DNA of 64,000 nt from Hydrogenophaga flava NBRC 102514 (GTDB lineage Bacteria; Pseudomonadota; Gammaproteobacteria; Burkholderiales; Burkholderiaceae_C): NCBI RefSeq assembly GCF_001571145.1, contig NZ_BCTF01000009.1, positions 62,001 through 126,000 of the forward strand, written 5' to 3'. Below, piece after piece: positions 15,117 through 24,633 of the stretch. A program made the translations under genes and the position numbers. Position 1 is the stretch's first letter. Each line of letters starts with the position of its first letter. The notes below the pieces were generated by a model, which did not search any database, was not told the origin of the DNA, and saw only the letters and a program-made list of their open reading frames with translations.

Positions 15117-15764
15117 CTACAGAAACTGGCTGGGCTCACCCACGATCAGGCGCGCCAGCTCGTCCAGCCGGGCCGGGCTGACCTGGCCCACCGGCAGCTC
15201 GGTCGTCACGACCTCCATACCGCCAACGCAGGCCAGCCGGAACTTCAGCAGTGCCGCATCGTGGTCGGCCGTCACCATCACACTCGCCCGCGCCGCCATC
15301 TCGAACTCGAAGACGATGGCCAGAAGCGCATTGGACTCGGGGTGCCGTTGCTCGATGCGCTCATGCACCACATGGCCCGCGGCCAGGCGCTTCTGCACCC
15401 GCTCCAGGTCCGGCGGGAAGTTCACACTCACCCGGCCCCGCCGCACCTCGCCTTCGCGGGGGCCCAGCTTCCAGCCCAGCGCCAGGTAGTCGAACACCTC
15501 GCGGTCGCGCAGGCGCTTCTTCCGGGCATCGAACCGGAAGTCGTGCTGCCGCATACCGGGCCAGAGGCGCTTGTGGTCGAGCCCCAGCCGCTGCGCCGGC
15601 GGCTGAATCACGCTCAACTGGCGGGCGAGTTCGGACAGGTAGTTCCAGACCACCTGACAGGCCGCTTCCGTGGCCGCCGTGCGGGCTTCCAGCCCGTGCT
15701 GCTGCTCGCCCTGCTCCGCCTGCCGGGCCTGCGCCTGTCGTTTGAGCTGCTGGAGATAGCTCAT
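15117..15764 (-). CDS. conserved hypothetical cytoplasmic protein
   Basis: I do not recognise a characterised family. The 215-residue product begins MSYLQQLKRQAQARQAEQGE, a charged, glutamine-rich helix likely to form a coiled coil, and has no signal peptide or membrane segment. The middle contains a basic patch (DFRFDARKKRLRDREVFDY) and the C-terminal half alternates short beta-strand-like segments (AIVFEFEMAARASVMVTADHD...). The ATG at 15764 is the only sensible start; the open frame continues upstream but there it is antisense to nothing recognisable and lies in the MFS gene region. It lies 74 bases downstream of the MFS gene on the same strand. Confidence 0.75.
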   Translation of the reverse strand: MSYLQQLKRQAQARQAEQGEQQHGLEARTAATEAACQVVWNYLSELARQLSVIQPPAQRLGLDHKRLWPGMRQHDFRFDARKKRLRDREVFDYLALGWKLGPREGEVRRGRVSVNFPPDLERVQKRLAAGHVVHERIEQRHPESNALLAIVFEFEMAARASVMVTADHDAALLKFRLACVGGMEVVTTELPVGQVSPARLDELARLIVGEPSQFL

Positions 15765-15838
15765 GGGATCGGTTCGTCCTCTCTGTCCTGCCCTGGGCCG
15801 CCGAGTGGTCGCCCTCATCGGCGGCAGTGTATCGCCCC

Positions 15839-17074
15839 TCAGTGGGCCGCGCCCCTGGGCTGTGCAGTCCACTCCCGCTGCAGCCGCACGGCCAGCAGCA
15901 AGCCCAGCAGGGAGCACGCCCCCGTCAGCACCCAGGTCCAGTGCCAGCCTCCGACGCGAGTCACCCACCAGGCCACCGCGGGCGGACCGATGAACTGGCC
16001 CAGGGCGGAGAACTGCTGCATCCAGCCAACGGTGGTGGACACCGTGTCCCGGCCAGGAGCCAGCACCACGGCCATGCCAAACAGCGTACCGGGAATGAGT
16101 CCACCGACGGATGAGAACAGCAGCACCGCCAGGTACTGGAGCACCGGATAACCAACGGCGCCAAACGCAACCACCGCTCCCGCCGCCATCACGCCGTAGC
16201 CCAGCGCCACCAACATCCCGGGCCGCGCCCCCCGGGCCAGCCACCGCCCCGCGGCCACATTGCCCACCATGTTCACCGCCGCGGCCAGCGCGCTCAGCAC
16301 CGCCACTTCGGCAGCCCGGAGGCCTGCCTGCATGTAGATCGTGGGCAGAAAGCCAATGACCGCCAGCCACTGACCCGAATAGAGAAGAAAACCCAACGCC
16401 ACCAGCCAGGGCCCTGGCGCACGCAAGGTTCGCTTCAGTCGCGGCCAGAGGGACGAAGGGTTGGCCGGTTCGGCATCTCCGGCAACGGTTGCAGGCACCC
16501 GCAGCGCCAGCCAGGCTGCCGCCGCCAGACTGCACAGCGCCAGCAGCCACCAGGTGGCGCGCCAGCCCGACCAGGCCATCAGCGGTACGCCCAGCAACAG
16601 CGCGAGCGCGGTGCCCATCGGCATGTAGGTGCCCCACCAGCCCAACGCCCTGGAGAGGCGCACCGGATCATGCAGGTGCAGCCTCAGCAGGCCAGGCGCC
16701 GGCAGCACCGTCAGAAGAAAACCCGCCCCCTCCACCACCCGGAACATCAGCAACCGGTTCACATCTGGCGCCAGTGCGCCCCCTGCACTGCCCGCGGCCA
16801 GTACACACAGACCAACGAGCATCACACGGCGCGGGCCCAGCCGATCGGCCAGCAGGCCGACGACCAACCCCAGCGACAGGCCCGCCAACTGCACCAGCGA
16901 CAGCAGAAAACCTGCCTGCACCAGGTTCAGCGCGAGCTCGGCCTGCAGATGCGGAATCGCCACCGGCAGTTTGCCCACATGCAGCGCGGAGCACACGCCC
17001 ACCCCGACCACCACCAAAGCCAGGCCCTGGCCATCGGTGGCGGTGGAGCGCACGGGGGCTGACAGATGGCTCAT
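15839..17074 (-). CDS. major facilitator superfamily transporter
   Basis: About 411 residues fold into twelve hydrophobic segments with the MFS A-like loop GLLADRLGPRRVMLVGL after the second helix (near residues 70-86). It resembles the CynX/NimT-like group of small-molecule carriers, but the substrate cannot be read from the sequence. The start is either a GTG at 17080, directly abutting the dgt stop, or the ATG at 17074 chosen here; the difference is two residues. Tight spacing to dgt suggests co-transcription. Confidence 0.85.
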   Translation of the reverse strand: MSHLSAPVRSTATDGQGLALVVVGVGVCSALHVGKLPVAIPHLQAELALNLVQAGFLLSLVQLAGLSLGLVVGLLADRLGPRRVMLVGLCVLAAGSAGGALAPDVNRLLMFRVVEGAGFLLTVLPAPGLLRLHLHDPVRLSRALGWWGTYMPMGTALALLLGVPLMAWSGWRATWWLLALCSLAAAAWLALRVPATVAGDAEPANPSSLWPRLKRTLRAPGPWLVALGFLLYSGQWLAVIGFLPTIYMQAGLRAAEVAVLSALAAAVNMVGNVAAGRWLARGARPGMLVALGYGVMAAGAVVAFGAVGYPVLQYLAVLLFSSVGGLIPGTLFGMAVVLAPGRDTVSTTVGWMQQFSALGQFIGPPAVAWWVTRVGGWHWTWVLTGACSLLGLLLAVRLQREWTAQPRGAAH

Positions 17075-17080
17075 GGACAC

Positions 17081-18277
17081 TCAGGGAAACAGCACGCGGC
17101 CGCTGAGGCGCTGATGCTCCCGGATCGCAAAGCGGTCCGTCATGCCGGCGATGTAGTCGGCCACAGCCCGCGCGGGCTGGCGAACTTTAAGCGGGGAATG
17201 AGGCCATTCGTCCGGTCGTTCGAGGTACATCGAAAACAGCTCGGTCACCACCTGGGCCGCCCGCTCCGTGGTGTCCATCACCTGGGGATGGCGGTAGAGG
17301 TTGCGCAACAGGAAGTGCTTGAGCATCTGCGATTCGGCCTTCATGGCTTCGGAGAAGCCCACCAGCGGACGCGCCTGCGCACGCACCTGATCGATGGTTT
17401 CCACCCCCGAGGCCACGATGCGGGCCCGTGTCGTATCGATCACGTCGTAGACCTGGTCGCTGAGCATGAGCCGGATCGTCTCGAACAGCAGCCGGCGCCC
17501 CCCCAGACCGGGATGTGCGCCCAGGGCCTGGCGGCGGTAGCGGTCAAACAGGGGCACTTCGGAGATCTGTTCCAGCGTCAGCAGCCCGGAACGCACGCCA
17601 TCATCGATGTCGTGGGCGTTGTAGGCAATTTCGTCGGCCAGGTTGCACAGCTGCGCCTCCAGCGACGGGCAGCCGCCCGACACGAAGCGCTGGGCCACAC
17701 CGCCGGGTTCGGCCTTCAGCAAGCGTTCCGCATGGATTCTTGAGCAGTGCTTGAGAATGCCCTCCCGGGTCTCGAAGGTCAGGTTCAGGCCATCAAACGC
17801 CGGGTAGCGCTCCTCCAGCGCATCGACCACCCGCAGGCTCTGCAGGTTGTGCTCGAAACCCCAGTCCGCCTCGTCGGTCGTGTATGTATCCGGGCGCGCA
17901 GCCTTCATCGACGCATTGAGTGCATCCTGGCCGGCATGTCCGAAGGGCGTGTGACCCAGATCGTGGGCCAAGGCAATCGCCTCGACCAGGTCTTCATTCA
18001 GGCCCAGCGTGCGGGCGATGCTGCGCCCCAGCTGCGCCACCTCTAGGGAGTGCGTCAGACGGGTGCGGAACAGATCGCCTTCGTGATTCAGGAAGACCTG
18101 CGTCTTGTAGACGAGGCGCCGGAAAGCGGTGGAGTGGATGATCCGGTCGCGATCACGCTGGAACACAGAACGGGTGGGCGCGTCGGGTTCGGCAAAACGG
18201 CGCCCACGGCTGCTCGCCGGATCGGCTGCGTAGGACGCCAGCAGCGTCCGTGCGGGCATTGGGGGGGGAATGACCAT
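17081..18277 (-). CDS. dgt: deoxyguanosinetriphosphate triphosphohydrolase-like protein
   Basis: This HD-domain dNTP triphosphohydrolase family member (about 398 residues) hydrolyses dNTPs to deoxynucleosides and triphosphate. The metal ligands are present in TRLTHSLEVAQ (H of the first site) and in the HD doublet of ALAHDLGHTPFGHAG; later conserved parts are EIAYNAHDIDDG and the C-terminal YIAGMTDRFA. The ATG at 18277 is preferred because the longer alternative (18325) would overlap aroB by 20 bases. A G8 homopolymer (C8 in the sense strand, coding for prolines) lies right after the start and could be slippery. It follows aroB by 28 bases. Confidence 0.92.
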   Translation of the reverse strand: MVIPPPMPARTLLASYAADPASSRGRRFAEPDAPTRSVFQRDRDRIIHSTAFRRLVYKTQVFLNHEGDLFRTRLTHSLEVAQLGRSIARTLGLNEDLVEAIALAHDLGHTPFGHAGQDALNASMKAARPDTYTTDEADWGFEHNLQSLRVVDALEERYPAFDGLNLTFETREGILKHCSRIHAERLLKAEPGGVAQRFVSGGCPSLEAQLCNLADEIAYNAHDIDDGVRSGLLTLEQISEVPLFDRYRRQALGAHPGLGGRRLLFETIRLMLSDQVYDVIDTTRARIVASGVETIDQVRAQARPLVGFSEAMKAESQMLKHFLLRNLYRHPQVMDTTERAAQVVTELFSMYLERPDEWPHSPLKVRQPARAVADYIAGMTDRFAIREHQRLSGRVLFP

Positions 18278-18305
18278 CCTGGGCGTCAACACGAAGACCG
18301 GTGTC

Positions 18306-19427
18306 TCACGTGACGCAGCTTTCAACGATCACCTCACCCACCACCGCATCGGGTGCCCCCTGCATCAGGGCGTTCCCGCGCCCGTCCACCAGCACGAACC
18401 GGATCTCGCCGGCCTCGGACTTCTTGTCCAGCCGCATCAAGGAAAGGTAGCGCCCCACGTTGTCGCCCACATCCAGCACAGGCGCGCGAACCGGCAACCC
18501 AGCCGCCTCAACCAACGCCTTGATGCGCTCGACAAACGCTTTGTCGACAAGCCCCATGCGCTCGGACAGCCTAGTGGCCATCACCATGCCACACCCCACC
18601 GCCTCACCGTGCAACCAGGCGCCATACCCCATGCCCGCCTCAATTGCATGGCCGAAGGTATGGCCAAAGTTGAGGATCGCCCTCAAGCCCGACTCGCGTT
18701 CATCCTGGCCCACCACCTCCGCCTTGATCTGGCAGCTGCGCTTGACTGCATGCGCCATGGCCTGCGGATCCCGCACGCGCAGCGCCGCCATGTTGCGTTC
18801 GATCCATTCCAGAAACGCCATGTCGGCGATGGGCCCGTACTTGATCACCTCGGCAAGCCCCGCACTCAGCTCGCGCTCCGGCAAGGTTTCGAGCGTCGCA
18901 AGATCGCACAGCACCCGCTGAGGCTGGTAGAAGGCGCCAATCATGTTCTTGCCCAGCGGGTGGTTGATCGCCGTCTTACCCCCCACCGAGGAGTCCACCT
19001 GCGCCAGCAGCGTGGTGGGTACCTGAACAAATGGCACGCCTCTCATGAACGCAGCGGCGGCAAAACCAGTCATGTCACCCACCACGCCGCCCCCGAGAGC
19101 AAACAGCACCGTCTTCCGGTCACACGCTGCACCCAGCAAGGCATCGAAGATCCTGTTCAGCGTCTCCCATGTCTTGAAGGCTTCTCCATCCGGTAACACC
19201 ACATGCAACACGGAGCGGTAGTGCGGTGCCAGAGAACCCCGGAGGCGTTCCAGATAGATGGGCGCCACGGTGTCGTTCGTCACGATCATGGCGGTCGAGG
19301 CCGACGGCAGTCCCGAAAAGGCTTCGGCCCGGTCGAGCAAGCCTGCCGCGATGTCGATGCAATAGCTGCGGTCGCCCAGGTTGATGACCACCTGCTCGCC
19401 GCCCACGGGGGAAAGATCTCTGTGCAT
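18306..19427 (-). CDS. aroB: 3-dehydroquinate synthase
   Basis: AroB converts DAHP to 3-dehydroquinate in the shikimate pathway using NAD and a divalent metal. The 373-residue protein has the NAD-binding [13 protein letters not shown] motif, [19 protein letters not shown] and the metal ligands in the [12 protein letters not shown] and [11 protein letters not shown] segments. It follows aroK by 48 bases; aroKB adjacent to pilQ is an ancient arrangement also seen in Gammaproteobacteria. Confidence 0.97.
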   Translation of the reverse strand: MHRDLSPVGGEQVVINLGDRSYCIDIAAGLLDRAEAFSGLPSASTAMIVTNDTVAPIYLERLRGSLAPHYRSVLHVVLPDGEAFKTWETLNRIFDALLGAACDRKTVLFALGGGVVGDMTGFAAAAFMRGVPFVQVPTTLLAQVDSSVGGKTAINHPLGKNMIGAFYQPQRVLCDLATLETLPERELSAGLAEVIKYGPIADMAFLEWIERNMAALRVRDPQAMAHAVKRSCQIKAEVVGQDERESGLRAILNFGHTFGHAIEAGMGYGAWLHGEAVGCGMVMATRLSERMGLVDKAFVERIKALVEAAGLPVRAPVLDVGDNVGRYLSLMRLDKKSEAGEIRFVLVDGRGNALMQGAPDAVVGEVIVESCVT

Positions 19428-19475
19428 AGCCCAAGTGTAGGGCCAGGAATTGACCGCCCGAAAAGACCGGCGAAG

Positions 19476-20021
19476 TCAAACTAGGCTGGGCCCACCTCGC
19501 GCGGAAGCTTCCGGCGCCAGTTCCAGCTGCATGACGATCATGTTCACCAGCGTGGCCACCGAAGGCCGGCCCGTATCGATGACATAGTGCGCAGCCTCCC
19601 GGTACAGAGGATCGCGCGCCGAATACAGGTCCTTGAGCCGCTGCAGGGGATCGGCCACCTGCAGCAACGGCCGGTTTCGGTCATGGCGCAAACGCCGGAA
19701 CACCTCTTCTGGAGAAGACCGAAGGTAAACCACCTGACAGCGGTCGTGAAGCCGCTGCCGATTGACCGTGCGCAACACAGCCCCCCCACCTGTGGAAAGC
19801 ACACTGCCCTGCCCTTGGGACAACTCATCGATCACCGACTCTTCGATGTCCCTGAACCGATCTTCCCCCTCACGCTCAAAAAACTCACGGATCGAGCATC
19901 CCAGGCGATGCTCGATCACGTGATCGGAATCCGCAAAGGAGAGGGAGAGCCGACGCGCAAGCTGCCGGCCGATGGTCGACTTGCCAGAGCCCGGCAAACC
20001 GATCAGTGCGATGGAGGACAA
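19476..20021 (-). CDS. aroK: shikimate kinase
   Basis: The 181-residue P-loop kinase phosphorylates shikimate at the 3-hydroxyl. The Walker A loop GLPGSGKSTIG is at residues 8-18, the substrate-binding DSDHVIEHRLG follows at about residues 32-42 and the GGGAVLR shikimate-contact motif is near residue 80. It stands between a small lipoprotein gene (89 bases upstream) and aroB. Confidence 0.97.
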   Translation of the reverse strand: MSSIALIGLPGSGKSTIGRQLARRLSLSFADSDHVIEHRLGCSIREFFEREGEDRFRDIEESVIDELSQGQGSVLSTGGGAVLRTVNRQRLHDRCQVVYLRSSPEEVFRRLRHDRNRPLLQVADPLQRLKDLYSARDPLYREAAHYVIDTGRPSVATLVNMIVMQLELAPEASARGGPSLV

Positions 20022-20110
20022 ATGATCAACTCATTAAGGACATTGGCGCCTGCCATCACCAAGGACAGCAAGCGCCGCTCGATATTCAGGCAGACCCGCT
20101 GCCCAGACGA

Positions 20111-20530
20111 TCACTCGGCTGGAGTGGTTTCCTCATCAGGCTTCTCTGCCTCTACAGTGAACTCGACTGTCGCGGTCCTAGAGTGGTAATCCAGAACAGT
20201 AATCACAAATGGATCGCCACATTGCCCAGTCGGTCGGACCGTGAATTTCGGGTCTTTCCCTGTGGCCTCGGTCTTGTCAACGATCAAGCCTCCAGGGTTT
20301 GCATTGACGATGCGAAAAGGTGCCTGCCCACCAATGATCGTAAAAACGGTTGGATCGGCGTTGGCAGCACTGGCACAGCTGCCGGTAGCAGAAATCACCG
20401 TCAGCGTGGCCTCATCTGGACTGACCGAAAATTCAGTCGAATCCCCTGCAATGTCACCCCCCCCTCCGCAAGACACCAACGCCAACGCCACCGCCAGACT
20501 TCCCGCAACTTGCGCCGTTTTTTTCAGCAT
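20111..20530 (-). CDS. small predicted lipoprotein of unknown function
   Basis: The 139-residue product has a clear lipoprotein signal (MLKKTAQVAGSLAVALALVSC) with the lipidation cysteine at residue 21 followed by GGGGD. The glycine/aspartate at the mature N-terminus allows no firm sorting prediction. The rest is predicted beta-rich, with phrases such as FTIIGGQAPFRIVNANPGGLIV and DPFVITVLDYHSRTATVEFTVE that recall a bacterial Ig-like fold, and two further cysteines. It is 24 bases downstream of pilQ and upstream of aroK, a position normally without a gene. A role in pilus or envelope function is plausible by position only. Confidence 0.8.
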   Translation of the reverse strand: MLKKTAQVAGSLAVALALVSCGGGGDIAGDSTEFSVSPDEATLTVISATGSCASAANADPTVFTIIGGQAPFRIVNANPGGLIVDKTEATGKDPKFTVRPTGQCGDPFVITVLDYHSRTATVEFTVEAEKPDEETTPAE

Positions 20531-20554
20531 GCGTAACTCCTAATTCCAGTAATT

Positions 20555-22726
20555 TCAACGACGCGCCATGGCGCCTTCAGTGATCGAGCGCGGCGTAATA
20601 AAGACCAGCAACTCCTGCTTACGCGACGACTTGTTCTTGTTCTTGAACAGATTCCCGACAATCGGCAGATCCCCAAACAAAGGCACCTTGGCAACGTCTT
20701 CGGTTTCCTCTTCAGTAAAAATACCACCGATTACCACAGTGCCACCATTTTCCACCAGCACCTGTGTCTGTACATGCTTGGTATTGATGGCAATGCCAGC
20801 AGCAGTCGTCTCGCCACGGCTGTCTTTGTTGATATCCACATCCAGAATGATGTTGCCTTCCGGCGTGATCTGGGGTGTCACTTCCAGCTTGAGGTTGGCC
20901 TTACGGAAAGCCACCGCAGTGGCTCCGCTGGATGTCGCTGTTTGGTAGGGGAATTCGGTTCCCTGCTCAATCAGCGCCTTCACCTGATCGGCAGTCACAA
21001 CGCGGGGGCTGGAAACAATCTTGCCGCGACCATCCGCCTCAAGTGCCGAAATTTCGAGGTTAAGGAACCGATTGGCCGCCGAACTGAACAGCGACACGGC
21101 GAAAGCAGCGGGCAGGAAGCCACCTGCACCAGTCGACGGCAGGTTAACAAAGCTGGTGTTGATGGTATCCAGCGTGTTTTCAGACTCAACAGTGGTGCTG
21201 GACACCGCGTTGTAACTGCCACCAATGGCCACCCGGTTGGGTCCACTGACAGGGTATCCCGCCTCGCCTCCGCGGACCCCACGCAAGTCACTGCCGCCCA
21301 ACCGAACTCCCAGCGACCGGCCAAAACGATCGTCGGCCTCCACAATGCGTGCCTCGATCAGCACCTGGCGAACCGGTATATCCAGTTTGGCGATCAGCTG
21401 CTGAACCTGCTCAAGCTTGGAAGGAACGTCTGTCACGAACAGTTGGTTGGTACGGGGCTCTGCAATGACGCTACCGCGGGCTGAAAGAATGCGCGCGCTG
21501 GCTCCACCAGCACCGGATGACCCGCCAGCACCGGAAATCTGCCCGGCAATGTCGCTGGCCTTGGCGTAGTTCATCTGGAAGCCTTGCGTACGCAGGGTCT
21601 CCAAACTTTCGACAGATGCCTTGGACTCAAGCTCCTGCTTCTCACGTGCAGCAATTTCGTCTTTCGGTGCAATCCAGAGCACGTTGCCGCTTTTGCGCAT
21701 CCCAAGACCCTTGGCTTGGAGGATGATGTCCAAGGCCTGATCCCAAGGCACATCTTTGAGACGCAAGGTCACTGCACCGGAAACTGAGTCTGAAGTCACC
21801 ACGTTGAAGTTGGTGAAATCAGCTATCACCTGCAGCAGTGAGCGAACCTCAATGTTCTGAAAGTTAAGAGACAGTTTTTCACCGTTGTAACCAGGCCCCT
21901 GAGTCAGCTTGGACGGGTCCAGCTTCTGTTCCCGAATTTCCAGCACAAACTGGTTATCACTTTGATACGCGGAATGCTCCCACAGACCTGTAGGGGTCAC
22001 CAACATGCGCACCCGGTCTCCAACCTGGCTCGTCACGACAGACTGAACTGGAGTACCGAAATCGGTAACGTCCAGCTTTCTCCGCAGGCCTTCCGGAAGT
22101 GTGGTCTTGAGAAAGTCCACCACCAGATCCTTACCTTGCTGTCGGATGTCAACACCAGTTTGGTTGTTTGCAAGCTCGACAACCACCCGTCCCGAGTTGC
22201 CCACCCCGCGACGAAAGTCGATGTCCTTGAGCGCTGCGGGATCTGCATTCCCCGAAGGAGCAAATGCCGCAGGAGCGGTCTGTACCACTGGGGCCGCCGA
22301 AGCCGAGGCTGAGCCGTCCAGAACCAACAACAAAGTTTTGCCATCCAGCTTGGCCTGGTATGTGGATGGCTGCTTGAGATTGATGACCACCCTGGTCCGA
22401 TCTCCCGCCTGCACAACATTGGCGGAGCGGATATTGCCCTGACCGATATCCAGGGCGCTGCGACCAATCCCATTGACGACGCCTGGGAAGTCCAGAGCAA
22501 TGCGCGCTGGAGACTGAATCGTGAACCCAGAGGGAACTGCGCTCAGCGGTTCAGCAGTCTCAATGCGAATCACTTCAGCGCCCGACTGAATACTGCCTGT
22601 CAATGACTGAATGGAGTTTTGCGCAAAAGCAAAAGTACAGGCCAGCAAAGAGCCCGCGAATAATGACAGCCCACGCAGAGCGGTATGACGCCCACCAAGC
22701 AACGCCACCTGATGCATCTTTTTCAT
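20555..22726 (-). CDS. pilQ: type IV pilus secretin PilQ
   Basis: PilQ forms the outer-membrane channel for type IV pili. The 723-residue protein has an N-terminal signal (hydrophobic stretch around residues 18-36, ending FAFA). Two AMIN domains follow (about 40-140 and 170-270), then an STN/secretin N0-like domain (around 290-350), a NolW/N1 domain with VLIEARIVEADDRFGRSLG near 460, and the secretin C-domain ending VPLFGDLPIVGNLFKNK. Its start overlaps the pilP stop by four bases. Length is normal for Betaproteobacteria. Confidence 0.97.
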   Translation of the reverse strand: MKKMHQVALLGGRHTALRGLSLFAGSLLACTFAFAQNSIQSLTGSIQSGAEVIRIETAEPLSAVPSGFTIQSPARIALDFPGVVNGIGRSALDIGQGNIRSANVVQAGDRTRVVINLKQPSTYQAKLDGKTLLLVLDGSASASAAPVVQTAPAAFAPSGNADPAALKDIDFRRGVGNSGRVVVELANNQTGVDIRQQGKDLVVDFLKTTLPEGLRRKLDVTDFGTPVQSVVTSQVGDRVRMLVTPTGLWEHSAYQSDNQFVLEIREQKLDPSKLTQGPGYNGEKLSLNFQNIEVRSLLQVIADFTNFNVVTSDSVSGAVTLRLKDVPWDQALDIILQAKGLGMRKSGNVLWIAPKDEIAAREKQELESKASVESLETLRTQGFQMNYAKASDIAGQISGAGGSSGAGGASARILSARGSVIAEPRTNQLFVTDVPSKLEQVQQLIAKLDIPVRQVLIEARIVEADDRFGRSLGVRLGGSDLRGVRGGEAGYPVSGPNRVAIGGSYNAVSSTTVESENTLDTINTSFVNLPSTGAGGFLPAAFAVSLFSSAANRFLNLEISALEADGRGKIVSSPRVVTADQVKALIEQGTEFPYQTATSSGATAVAFRKANLKLEVTPQITPEGNIILDVDINKDSRGETTAAGIAINTKHVQTQVLVENGGTVVIGGIFTEEETEDVAKVPLFGDLPIVGNLFKNKNKSSRKQELLVFITPRSITEGAMARR

Positions 22727-23277
22727 TTGGTCGATTCCTCTTGTAACTGCAGTGCCGCAGGTCGCTCAATCCACTCACCGGCTGCGTCCTGCACAATTTC
22801 GCGCAAGACAATCTGGTTTTCTTCAATTTTCAGGATGCGCCCGTAGTTTTGACCCAAATAACTCCCAGGGGATACCTGATACAACAAAGCACCAACCTTC
22901 AGAAGCCCAACAAGCTGACCGCCTCGATTCAAGCTGCCAACCATCTTCATGGTATCCAGAGGAAACGCCTCAAGGGGCTGCTTCCTCCGATTAAGTTCGG
23001 GCTCAATAAGCGCAGACTGTCCGGAAGGCAATGTCTGCCCGCTCTTCAGAATACTGGCAAGCTTTTCATTGCTGAACGGTTCAACGAAGCGCTCGCCGCC
23101 ATAAGCGTAAGGCTCAAATTTGGTTGGCTCAGGGATGGGCTTAACATCCGGCTTGATGGAGTTCCGTTCACGCTGCATCCATGCACTCAACTCCTCCTGA
23201 TCGGAGTCCGCGCAGCCAGCAACGCTCAAAGCCAATGCCAAAATCACCCCCCCGCCGACAAAGCATCTGTAGTTCAT
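22723..23277 (-). CDS. pilP: type IV pilus lipoprotein PilP
   Basis: PilP is an inner-membrane lipoprotein linking the PilMNO platform to the PilQ secretin. The 184-residue product has a lipoprotein signal ending SVAGC (cysteine at about residue 22), a flexible linker and the beta-sandwich HR domain (SLNRGGQLVGLLKVGALLYQVSPGSYLGQNYGRI...). Start and stop overlap the neighbouring pil genes by four bases each, showing tight coupling. Confidence 0.96.
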   Translation of the reverse strand: MNYRCFVGGGVILALALSVAGCADSDQEELSAWMQRERNSIKPDVKPIPEPTKFEPYAYGGERFVEPFSNEKLASILKSGQTLPSGQSALIEPELNRRKQPLEAFPLDTMKMVGSLNRGGQLVGLLKVGALLYQVSPGSYLGQNYGRILKIEENQIVLREIVQDAAGEWIERPAALQLQEESTK

Positions 23278-23978
23278 TTGACCGCCTCAGTCAACTTTTT
23301 ACCTGAAGGCTTCTTTCCCGTGGTCGCTTTCTGCTGCACTGCAACTTCATCCTGATCAAGATACCGAAATGTCTTGGCAACGCAATCAAGAGTCAAAAAG
23401 CCATCCCTGTCTTTTACAGGAACGATCGCCAAATTGTTCAATGTCACGATTCGGGATAAATTGGCGATATCCGCAGCAAATAGGCCAATGTCGTGATACC
23501 CGCCAGTGACCCTGACCGTGATTGGAAGCTCTGCGTAATACTCCTTGACCGAGACCTGACCAGGGCGGAATAACTCAAACTGAAGACTTCTTCCCAATCC
23601 AGCTTGGTTGATATCGGAAAGGAGCGCATCCATTTCGGCTTTACTTGGAAGCTGCTTCTCAAGTTGTGCAACGTATTGCTGCACCTGCTCCAACTGCTTC
23701 TTCAATGCATCCAAGTTGACTGCTTGCACCAGCTTTTTTCGGTAGTCATCACGAAGCGTCTGTTCGCGGGCCTGTTCGGTCAAGAGCTCTTCATCAACAG
23801 TCTTCAACCATGTAAACCACAGTGCCGCAATAACCGCAGCACATACCACGATAAAAAGCAGATTCCTCGGCAGAGCGGGCCATTGGGATGGATCGTTGGG
23901 ATCAAGCCCAGAAAACTGGATACGCAGCTTTTCCTGAACCGATTTCAGGTCGACCGATACTTTGGGGGGTTTTGCCAT
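23274..23978 (-). CDS. pilO: type IV pilus inner-membrane platform protein PilO
   Basis: The 234-residue bitopic protein has one membrane helix (about residues 38-58), a periplasmic coiled coil (residues 65-125, rich in QLEQVQQYVAQLEKQL) and a ferredoxin-like domain. It heterodimerises with PilN. The C-terminal tail is unusually lysine-rich (QQKATTGKKPSGKKLTEAVK). One 60-base stretch in the gene (23341-23400) is only 42% G+C, far below the neighbouring housekeeping genes. Confidence 0.95.
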   Translation of the reverse strand: MAKPPKVSVDLKSVQEKLRIQFSGLDPNDPSQWPALPRNLLFIVVCAAVIAALWFTWLKTVDEELLTEQAREQTLRDDYRKKLVQAVNLDALKKQLEQVQQYVAQLEKQLPSKAEMDALLSDINQAGLGRSLQFELFRPGQVSVKEYYAELPITVRVTGGYHDIGLFAADIANLSRIVTLNNLAIVPVKDRDGFLTLDCVAKTFRYLDQDEVAVQQKATTGKKPSGKKLTEAVK

Positions 23979-23991
23979 TTTGGAGAACCCT

Positions 23992-24633
23992 TCAGACCTT
24001 GTTTGCCACAGCAGCGCGCGCCGCGGGCTTAGACGGCTTCACCACGGCCGTTTCAGGTGCCTTAGAGCTACTGGACGGACGATTCAGCATGGCGCGGATT
24101 GTGAAGTTGGACACTCTGCGCTGCTCTTTGCTGGATACGGAGGCATTGGCTGCAACAATTTCGACCAGTTCCGGCTTGATCAGCCATTTGGTCTTGGTTG
24201 AAAGACTGCGCAAAAAGTCGGAAACCCGCTCCTGCGATTGAGCCGTACCTGTCAGCAAGACGCTTTGATTTTCCTGCTTCATGCTTCGCAGATAAATGCC
24301 GTCAGGCAACTCGCCCACCAACTCCTCCAGCAGATGGACCGGCATGTTGCGATCTGCTTGAAGATCTTCAACTGCTGTCTGACGAGCACGCAGAGATGCA
24401 ATCTGTGCCTGCAAAGTCGCAATATCCTTGATCTCGGCGTCCAACCGCGCCGTTTCCTGCTTCAAAAATGCATTGCGCGCTTGCTGATCGGCGATACGGC
24501 CTTGGTACCACGTGTACACCGCGCCACAGATGATGCCGCCGAGCAAAGCAGACAAACCCAGCTGGGTGAAGAACTGCTCTTTCCGCCGCTTTCGCGTTGC
24601 TTCGCGATGCGGCAGCAGGTTGATGAGAATCAT
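23992..24633 (-). CDS. pilN: type IV pilus inner-membrane platform protein PilN
   Basis: The 213-residue protein begins MILINLLPHREATRKRRKEQ; the conserved INLLP peptide is the part that docks into the groove of cytoplasmic PilM. A membrane helix (about residues 25-45), a coiled coil and a ferredoxin-like domain follow. The tail (residues 185-213) is Ala/Lys/Pro-rich. It overlaps pilM by four bases and precedes pilO by 13 bases. Confidence 0.95.
   Translation of the reverse strand: MILINLLPHREATRKRRKEQFFTQLGLSALLGGIICGAVYTWYQGRIADQQARNAFLKQETARLDAEIKDIATLQAQIASLRARQTAVEDLQADRNMPVHLLEELVGELPDGIYLRSMKQENQSVLLTGTAQSQERVSDFLRSLSTKTKWLIKPELVEIVAANASVSSKEQRRVSNFTIRAMLNRPSSSSKAPETAVVKPSKPAARAAVANKV

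Noticed and set aside
15251..17114. Several plus-strand frames opposite the hypothetical and MFS genes
   Set aside because: Pro/Ala/Arg/Ser-rich shadows of minus-strand genes with clear signatures.
18261..18268. G8 homopolymer at the start of dgt as a phase-variation tract
   Set aside because: Only eight bases and it encodes a short proline run in a housekeeping enzyme; no alternative frame of interest. It remains a possible slippage or sequencing-error site.
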